From assembly GCA_015039365.1 (NCBI GenBank), contig WION01000028.1, positions 1 through 64,000 of the forward strand: 64,000 nt of DNA. The letters run 5' to 3'. The DNA comes from Amanita rubescens. Taxonomy: Eukaryota > Basidiomycota > Agaricomycetes > Agaricales > Amanitaceae. Under the pieces are notes generated by a model. It did no database searches and was not told the DNA's origin. It saw nothing but the letters and a program-made list of their open reading frames with translations. Both the position numbers and the translations under genes were made by a program. Position 1 is the stretch's first letter; the number at the start of each line of letters is the position of its first letter. This document shows, in pieces, positions 56,150 to 64,000 of the stretch.

Positions 56150-57516
56150 GCGCATATAGTAGCACGTACCTCATCAGCGATGGTCTGAATCTACCTTTGC
56201 AGATGTAGATTGGGTTGACATTATGCGCATATAGTAGTCGGCTCGTACCTCGTCAGCGATGATCCGGCGCTCTTGGGCCCAGTCAGGGCAAGTGGACGTT
56301 GAAGATCCCGATTCCCGGTCAGCCACATCAGACCGGAGAAGGGCCAGGGGCAGCAATGCAGCGTGGTCAATTTCATACAACAAGTAGAATCTGCGTCCAT
56401 CTTCCGTTAGAAATGCAGAGGAAAAAGTATAAGTATGGGGGACATACCTGTAGCGCGGTCTTTCCAGATAGAGAGAGATAACTACGCCGCTGTGTAACAA
56501 TTCGTGCAAAGGATAAGATAAACGTTAACGCTTTCGTCGAATTAGTTCAAGATACCTCTGGAACTGGAAATTAATCCCTTGCTTGTCCCCGAGAAGGAAG
56601 GGCGGCCCCCCAAACATTTTCTTGTGGTAAACCCTTACGCCCAGTGCGTTCATCAACGACTTCTTTGACCTCTTGCTATGTGCGATCTCAGAGCTGGATA
56701 GGGAGGGGGACGTGGGTTGCTGCCATGCCAGGTGCGTTTGTAACAATTCAATTCGAACGCCCTTTCACCCTAGTAGCGAACTGGATTCGAGATAATCTCA
56801 AACGAACGGGGAACATGATGGGGTTGGTTTTGCTAAAAGCTGCGTTCACCAGCGACTATGTCTTTGCCACTAAATGTTGAGAAGGTAAAGCGAGGAATGT
56901 AGTATTCTGGATAGGAAATGTGTTCAACAAATTGGCAGCGGTCGTTGTTTCTTCCACACGTGCTTCCACCGACGCCCGTTAACAGCGTTTGATCCATGAA
57001 ACATGAAGTAGTGGATTCGGCAACTGGGAGGTGTGAGAACAAGGAACCCCTAATTATAGTCCAGCAGAGACGGCCGGGGAGATGAGGGCCGGGGAGCACA
57101 TTTCTTGCACCTAAAAGGAACATTCATTTTTGTATCCATGGCGAATTTTTTGTGTCTGCGCTTTTGGATATTCGACGACCCCGTTTATCTTGCCAGCGGA
57201 TCTTCATACGCTATCTTTACCACCCTTTTTTTCGCTGATATATCCCGTTCGTCATCGCCACCTAAGTGATCCGTTCCTACCATCAAGCGGATCACATAAT
57301 CCCCTAATGTATCAGCGATAAGAAACATTTATTCCCAAGAGGCAATTCTGAATGAAATATGGATTAGATTGTGTCGTCGACAAGCAGGGAATCGGGGTCA
57401 CTAAATTGTTGATCATGTAGACTCGGGGACGGAACACATATCCCCGCATTTATTTAAGCTGATATAGACATTTTGAAGAGTAAAGAAACAAGTTTGTAAC
57501 GGAAACAGCCAAAAAA
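56150..57516 (-). other. Unassigned minus-strand frames, possible degenerate gene
   Basis: Frames at 56509-56174 (FLTEDGRRFYLLYEIDHAAL, then LLRSDVADRESG), 56746-56525 (MFGGPPFLLGDKQGINFQF) and 57123-56833 (NVLPGPHLPGRLCWTIIRG, YPEYYIPRFTFSTF) read like protein, but no splice joins restore one chain and no family is recognised. A TATGCGCATATAGTAG sequence is duplicated at 56149 and 56220. Confidence 0.35.
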
Positions 57517-59593
57517 TCAGTCTTCAAGATACATGGGTACGGTTGCTGCGCGGCCAAAAAAACGGAAGAAGGACTGGGTGTAGAAATGTGCTACGGCTTC
57601 CTCGTAGACCATCCCTTCAACCACTGGAGCATCTTCTGTCAGCACCTCCAAGCGGCCAATCGGATGAACCTCATAACCATCCCATTCTTTCATGACCGCC
57701 CGCAACGCATTGAGATACGGTATTCGATCTCGAATTGTTGGTGACGCCAAACCGCGCCGGGCATGTTGACGGTCGACGAATGCGAGATGACGAGGATCGG
57801 CCGGGCCAAATGGAAAGCAAGCCATGATTAACCGTTGGCGAGACAGAGGAGATAGCAACTGCATATTGTAGGCAGTATTCTCCAGTCCCCGAGCGGCTAG
57901 TGCCTTCTTGTCCAACATGACCAAATCAAATCTGAAAGACATTTCTGCAAGTTCCCATAACACCCCCTGCGCGTCACGTATCGAATATTCGCCGACTTCC
58001 ACCTCGTGAATCTTGGACAATCCCACTCCCAAATCCAAAGCATCTTGAGACAAGAGATCGGTTATGGAGGCGCGCACAGACCCTCTCTTCGTTTTGTCAT
58101 TGGGTTCACGTCCTGCGAGGAGGATGCGCCACTGTTCGTTGGATAACAGGGATACGCTACCCAGGTCGGAGCTCATGCGATTGACAACGACAGGTTGCAA
58201 AATTTCCCAAACGGTCAGAAACTTGTTGCGTCGACGAGCATTATCACCGGAACAGAAAATGCCCGGTTCGGGGAATGCATATTTCCCGTCATTGGAGCTT
58301 AACTTTTCAAGAGAGTAAAGACATTGACGCCTTTGGTCTACCGCGCGCAATGCGGCTCTCCATGAATCTAGGCAAGGAGGCATGTAGAGGCTATTTACGA
58401 GGTCGAATTTGTCTCGCCCACCAGTATTCCCACCCGACGGTTTCTTATCTGATTGTAGAAGTCAGTTTACGTACATCATGATTAAAAATCCAACATACAT
58501 GGTTGAAAGGAAGTAGTGTGGTTGCGAGTAGAGCCCTCTCGCGATCGACCAGCCTGGGAAATCATCTGAGAGAAATTATGAGGGGATATGCCTCTTGGTA
58601 GTACTCCACAGAACGGGTCCGCGTAACCCATGAACTTGAGCGAGTAATTACAGATAGTCATATACCGATTGTCGTTGGAATCGCCCTGGTAGATGCGAGG
58701 AGCATATGTGGGATGATCTTCGACCACCAACATATCTTGAGGCTTGACAATTGTACCGATAGAGAGGATGTTTTCCTTATCAAATGTACGTACTTCGCGT
58801 ACGACCCAGTATGGTATCCCCGCCGAGAAGAGTCGTTGAGCACTATTAGCCGTATGAACAAAACAACCAACGACGTCCGCAATCTGGGTTTCAGGAGGAG
58901 CCCGGCCTTCCATGGATGGAAGATATTTATCCACGTACTCCATCAGAGCATATAACTCCAACCATAATCGCTGCGCCAGTCGTAGACAGATCACTGCCCC
59001 TCGGTAGCCCACCGGAACCGCACGCAACCTAGATAAGGCACGCTCCAGATTTGTTGATAATGCTACAACCTCTGGATGTGAATCCAGCGTTTTGTTATTC
59101 GCACGGCGGCGAGCCAACTCCTCCAATAGCCAATTATTGCTCTTGCGTAATGCCTCAAGCAATGATCCGGACCATTTGCCTAACCCAATAATATCATTCT
59201 GAATTCGTTCAAAGTCATGTATCTGAGGATTTTCCCAGATGACAGAATGTGGATTGCCCTGCTTCTTTTTGGGTATGCAGCACAAATGCGGAAACCTACG
59301 TGAAAATGGCTGCGGCCATTGCGTATGGTCGTCTGGTCCAAAGCGGCCATCGAAGCGTACGTAAACGTTGCATCGGGTACCAGGAGGCAACGCTATGTAA
59401 TCGCAGTTAGGTGACAAGATGAACCATCCAGGTCGCTCAGGGTGAAGAACAGCAACACGACCGTCGAATGCCCCTAATGGTTCTAAAAAACATTTAGCAG
59501 AGAATACATGAACGTCGATTCGAAAGGCATACTGTTGGTATTGCGATTACGAAGAAGGTCCTGCTCGATGTTTGACGCGCTTGTTCGATCCAT
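57517..59593 (-). CDS. Basidiomycete protein of unknown function, 658 aa
   Basis: Exons 59593-59533, 59482-58499 and 58448-57517 join in frame with two 50-bp introns. It starts MDRTSASNIEQDLLRNRNTN and continues with HPERPGWFILSPNCDYIALP, VYVRFDGRFGPDDHTQWPQP, FPHLCCIPKKK, a helical middle (LLEALRKSNNWLLEELARRR) and a C-terminal part ending FGRAATVPMYLED. The style matches a family often found in many copies in agaricomycete genomes, but I know no function. I see no catalytic motif or membrane helix. The frame is clean, so the gene is likely active. The neighbour upstream is a transposase gene on the same strand. Confidence 0.7.
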
Positions 59594-60192
59594 ACCTACA
59601 AATTCAATACTCAGATGCATGTAAAATGAACGAGGATCATGATACCTTTTTATCACGGGTCAGACAGTCCTCCCTGAATTTAATGTCCGTTTGCTTCGTG
59701 AATGCGAGGGTGACACGAGGTCTAACACTCCGGAGTAACCAAATGTCTAGCCCCGAAAGTCGGTTTAAGCAAATTTGGGCGGGCAACTCGAGGTCTAACC
59801 CACGGGAGTGACAATTGTCTAGCTCAATACTGAGAGGTTCCAATAACAGCAGCAGGATCTAGAGTTGGGAGAGCGAGAGCGAGAGAGACGAGCCCTGAAG
59901 CCCAATTTGAAATAATGAACTTCGCGTAATGCTCCAGCTGAACCAAATATATGCAAAGCATGCAATGACATGTGATTCCGTTGCTGAGACGTTCTTTTAC
60001 AACATATCTACCGCCTATCTTTGTGAGAATGAAAGTTCTAGGGAATCTACTATATAATGATTTTGTTCAACTGTTTGTGTCAGTCGCAATTACGTTCTCT
60101 CAGACATAATCCATAGTATGTACTAGCTTTATCTAATGGAAATGTGAGCAGCACGTTTGGCGAAACAAAATATTGATGGCTGGTACCTTCAT
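59594..60192. other. Intergenic stretch, AT-rich
   Basis: It contains a short GAGCGAGAGCGAGAGAGACG purine run near 59868. No gene, clear repeat or transposon end was identified. Confidence 0.4.
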
Positions 60193-61972
60193 CTATCCTT
60201 GACGTTGCTGGACTAAGGTACGACATAGCTCCAACCCTCTATTCCAGATGAGCATGCGTTCCGGCATGCTTCGAAAGTGGTTTGTGCCAAACTCATGCGC
60301 AATGGTTGCGTCAAGCCATTCTTTCTCTTCCGCGGAAAGAGAGCAACCTGGAGGCTCGCAGGTTACCTCGTGAAGCTCGCCGGGGCGATTATCAATTTGA
60401 AAAGGCCCCTGATCTTGACCGCCTTGTGCCAAATCACGGGCAACTTCATCTTCGAGATCCTCCCATGCCACCCCGTAGTTCGGCAAATCGTCTACAACCT
60501 CTTCTTGTTGTTCAATCCATTCGCGGACGCCCGGCGTTTCACGCTCCACCATACCCACCAAGAACATCTCAATCGGCGACTGGTTCCTCTCCCCTCTCAA
60601 TTGCATCTTGTGATGATTCCAACCCTTGACCCATTCCTGAAGTTCGCTGTTCAATTCTTCCAAGAAAAGATGAAGAAGAAGCCACGTATGGTCACCGTCT
60701 TCAGCGTTCATGCCGTGGTGAGTTTCCAGGTCCTGAAAGAACTTTTTCCATTTTTGAGAAAGATCGTTCACTAGATCCACCCATAGTCGTTCGGATCTTG
60801 TATTATGGACGGAGCTGGGAGATATTTATCGTCAGATTAGGCACATACACGTCAATGTCACTTACCGGCCCCAAAGATACGAGCCTCTCCCGTTCCCTCT
60901 TAGTTCCAACATGCGGTCTGCCACCCTTACGTTCTCAGTACCGTGGTCACCCCGAACCCGACTCGGCAAACCATGTAATCTCACAGCTCGTTCAAATACT
61001 TCTAACACGGTATCTGCCCGATTATTGTCGTTGAACTGTGCAGCTGTAATAAGGCGCGTCTTCCCATCCACGAAAGCGTGGCATACGATTCCCCATCGAA
61101 TCAACTCTGTGATCATCTAAGTAATTGAAATGAAGCATGCGCTTGTCTTTTACTTACTGTGGTTCCCGTCGTGATGCCAAAGACTATTAGGAGCTGGCAC
61201 ATAATAAGTTCGTCTCTCTATCTGTCGTCTTGCGAAGTGTGCAGGTGCGCCATGTACACGAACGTACGACTCCCTTAGCCGCTCCCTGGGAATACGGCAG
61301 CCTCTTGCTTTTAGCAACCCGTCCAACTTTTGTCTCCCAGAGTTCGGAAAGGTTTGCAACACATCCCTGACCAACTCATCCAGCGCATTAGGGTCGTCAG
61401 CAATAGCTGAGTATTCAGGGGTGGACGACGAGGCCCATGCACGAGACACTGTTCCATCAGGGTTCTGAACGGTCTGAAACACAGGTGGAGCTTCATTCCT
61501 GAGACCATATTCGACCGCTCGCCTTCTGATTGTCCGCGGGCTACACTTCATCACCTGCCCCAATTGATATGGACCCCGAACTTTCAATGCATTCTCCAAG
61601 AAATTCCTGTCGATTTCGACGCGTGGCCGTCCTACCCTGCCTTTCACTCTACATGTAACTTGCAAACCAGGGGCAGGGGGGTCCATTGCCTCGTTCTCTG
61701 CAGTGCGAAGGCACTCTATCATAGTGTTCACAGACTCTTGTAACGATATGAAATCCTGTACTGGCACCTGATTCTGGTACTAGAACGTGTCAGAGCCCTG
61801 ACATGTAACGGTTGTTTTGGCTACAGACCTGTCCGGCGACATTGAAGAACTCCAGCACCTCGTTGCGTAGCTGTCGATATCGCATCGCGTCGCCGACGTG
61901 TATCTGTAGAGAAACTCGTACCCTTTCAGCCAAGCGTAAGTACGCCTGCCGCAGGTTTTCTATCTGGTCCAT
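60193..61972 (-). CDS. DDE integrase-core (rve-type) transposase, 542 aa, apparently intact
   Basis: Exons 61972-61829, 61779-61158, 61106-60866 and 60814-60193, with 49-51 bp GT-AG introns. The N-terminal part has a helix-turn-helix-like region ([28 protein letters not shown]). The RNase H-fold catalytic core shows the acidic triad: D in WHHDGNHKLIRWG, D in [10 protein letters not shown], and E in [11 protein letters not shown]-terminal domain with [15 protein letters not shown] follows. All splice joins fall inside conserved motifs and restore them. The type, with spliced introns and an integrase-like core, is common as dispersed copies in mushroom genomes. I found no terminal inverted repeats close by, so it may be an immobile or domesticated copy. 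Confidence 0.78.
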
Positions 61973-62619
61973 GGGCGTTGCAATCGGGAATAGGAATGGG
62001 AAATGCCGCTTGTGACATGTGCTGCGGATGCAAAACCTTGGAGGCGAAATTTTTCAGCCGGTCCTTCCAATTGTTTCCACCACTTCCTCTCACCCAACCA
62101 CCCGCCAACTCCCCTTCTTCTACCACCGTTCTATGACCACCGTAACGCGGGCGGGACGCTGTCGTAGACCCCCGCTCAATAGAGACGAAGCCATGGTGCC
62201 GATCATGCAAAGACGAGGAGAGCGTCAGGCGACAAACACTCGCCCTCCATCCTCCGCAGATTCAACCCTCGACACTGGTAGGTAACTCATTGAGCGTCAG
62301 GCGATGAACGCTCATCCTCCTTCCTCCGTAGATTCCACCCTCGACACTGGTAGGTAACAGATCTACCCGCTCTTGTCCGCAGCATAATCCTACGGTTAGG
62401 CAACACGGGGAACGTCCAGTCAGCGACGTCAACGATGGCGCCAGACGAAGCCAGTAGGTGACTGAAACACATATGCCACTGCTTCTTAGTGTTGTTCTAG
62501 ATTCAGCTGCGGACGCTATTGCTGGAGAACCAGAAGCAGGTTGAGATACGTTGATTCTTTTTGTGGGCAGAGAAACTTACCATCTCTGTTGTTAGACGTA
62601 ATTGACCTCACTAGCACCA
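61973..62619. other. Spacer between divergent genes
   Basis: Apart from the 72-bp duplication nothing is recognised. Open frames on both strands overlap the repeat and have no signatures. Confidence 0.4.
62220..62363. repeat. 72-bp direct tandem duplication
   Basis: GAGCGTCAGGCGA starts two neighbouring units at 62220 and 62292; both run through CTCGACACTGGTAGGTAAC with few differences. Confidence 0.75.
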
Positions 62620-64000
62620 ATGAACAAGACGGTGTCGACGGAGGTGCGTGATCTTGCAGTCCTCAACACCAACGCTGATCGGTTGCCCGTAGATGTTGCA
62701 TCTGTGGATGCGTTCAGGACCTTTGCAAGTAGGACCTTCACACTTTTGTTTACTCATGACCTCAATCCATAACGTTAACGTCAGATTTGGGACCTGAGTT
62801 TGAGATGTATGCACGCTCGTCGCTTAGCTCGCCGATTACCGTGCCGGAGCAGACCGACGTGCATTTCCAGGACCTAATTGCTGCTGCCAATGCGCAGGGT
62901 ATCGTCTATACCTCGCGTAAAGGTAAAGAAAAAGAAGTACGAGCGATGCCCGCGGTTTCTGCAAATGGGGGAAGTACTGTCTTTACCTCCCATAAAGAAA
63001 CAAACGGGGAACCTCCGTCATCTTCTGGGCATCCCGTATTCGAGGACGCAAATGATAACAAGCTGTCGGTCTTGATGGTCAGCACTCAATGCCCCAGGGG
63101 GATGAATAGCCATACCATGTTCACTGTTATGACCCGTGATACTGGAATCCCGGGGAATCCTGCAAATGTGGTTGATCTGTATGATGCCCTCCGCAGCTCT
63201 CAACAACTGGAGTTCCGGGCTGTGAACTTGGACATCGACGGCATGGACGAATCAGAAATTCAGCTTGGCACCGCTGGCGTCCCTGTATTCATGGATGACC
63301 TCGACAATTTTGGTCGTTCGTGGACAGGTTTTCGAGCCCTGGGTTTCCTCAAAGACTTGGAAATGAATTTCTTGATTAAGCCAGTACGCGACAGCGAGGG
63401 CAAGTCCTCAATAATGGATCTTTACAACCAGGATCCCACTCTTGACTTGTACATTCTCTATGTTTGGGAAGGGGTGAGTCTAGGAACCGATGATGAGGAT
63501 GCGTCTTCTAATGTCTATTAGAAACCTAACATACCTTCAAGGCCGATAAATTCTTCTACACCCCAGGCCATCGCGACGGTGTCAACTACATCCACAATTG
63601 TCGGGTCTCTCGTCCAGCAGTACTACGATAACTTCCAGAAGCTAGTCCTGAGGAAAAACGGAGAGAACGAAAGCGCATTTGCCCTGTTCATGTTTGTCCG
63701 AATTGTAACAGAGGTGTGCACGGCATTGGGGATCCCGTGCGGACGCCGCGTGGCCATTTTTACGAAATTCCAAGCCGGCAATGAACAAATTTGTATCGCG
63801 GACATTGTTGAGGCGTTCAAAGATGGGACAACGCCATACAGGAGTCCCAATACATTCAAAAACTACCGTGGATTGAAGCTTAATGCAGCGGCTCTGTTGG
63901 AATATATGGAAAGGGAAAGAATGGTTACATCCCCTCGGGATATCCGATATATAAACCGAGCGAAGGAATTGTTGTTAACGCCACTCGACGAAGCTGTCCG
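62620..64000 (+). CDS. Protein of unknown function, 5' part, runs off the window
   Basis: Exons 62620-62728, 62785-63473 and 63522 onward, open to the end of the window. It begins MNKTVSTEVRDLAVLNTNAD and has VPEQTDVHFQDLIAAANAQG, an extended DIDGMDESEIQLG region, LDLYILYVWEG, then a helical, well-conserved looking part (YYDNFQKLVLRKNGENESAF, VTEVCTALGIPCGRRVAIF, TPYRSPNTFKNYRGLKLNAA). The acceptor at 63521 is chosen because the later one (63542) leads to an early stop, while this one opens into the long frame. No function is recognised. It looks like a fungal family often found near transposons. Confidence 0.6.

Overview
The window is nuclear DNA of a filamentous basidiomycete, most likely an agaricomycete. 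Genes carry many short introns (about 40-63 bp, mostly near 50), exons down to 12-15 nt, and family signatures typical of mushroom-forming fungi. All gene models were built by hand, by joining reading frames at GT-AG (three times GC-AG) boundaries that keep phase and family similarity.

Layout. 0.5-2.5 kb: a CorA-like two-helix membrane protein. 2.5-4.4 kb: no recognisable gene. 4.4-9.9 kb: a convergent pair made of a large SUV39-type histone H3K9 methyltransferase (+) and a class III ubiquitin-conjugating enzyme (-); both carry acidic-flanked SUMO-interaction-like motifs outside the catalytic domain. 10.1 kb: a tRNA-Arg(CCU). 10.2-13.5 kb: an MPP6-like exosome cofactor and a 610-aa protein of unknown function. 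13.7-42.6 kb: a fast-evolving array of F-box/leucine-rich proteins, all on the minus strand. I count five intact genes, two frameshifted ones and many fragments, mixed with secreted-protein genes, a broken acylaminoacyl-peptidase relic and DNA transposons (a hAT-like element with a second element nested in it, and a 0.53-kb inverted-repeat element). 42.7-46.4 kb: a conserved housekeeping block with a probable mitochondrial protein, GINS subunit Psf1 and the NEDD8-activating-enzyme subunit ULA1; the last two are head to head 59 bp apart. 46.9-48 kb: a STAND/NB-ARC protein cut off at its C-terminal side by a probable LTR. 48-55.2 kb: a segment packed with short perfect hairpins. It carries a 1,507-codon open frame on the minus strand and a regular series of intron-like units on the plus strand. 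57.5-64 kb: an unrecognised 658-aa protein, an apparently intact DDE integrase-type transposase, and the 5' part of a gene that runs off the window.

The best candidate for something undescribed is the 48-55 kb segment. Inverted repeats with 6-9 bp perfect arms and loops mostly of 3-10 nt recur at a spacing I estimate at one per 60-120 bp. In about a dozen plus-strand intron-like units the 3' splice AG lies in the loop of a hairpin whose 5' arm covers the branch-site-like sequence. The second theme is the F-box/secreted-protein region, where a shared promoter-like block lies between divergent genes and a transposon insertion can be dated against an empty paralogous site inside the same window.
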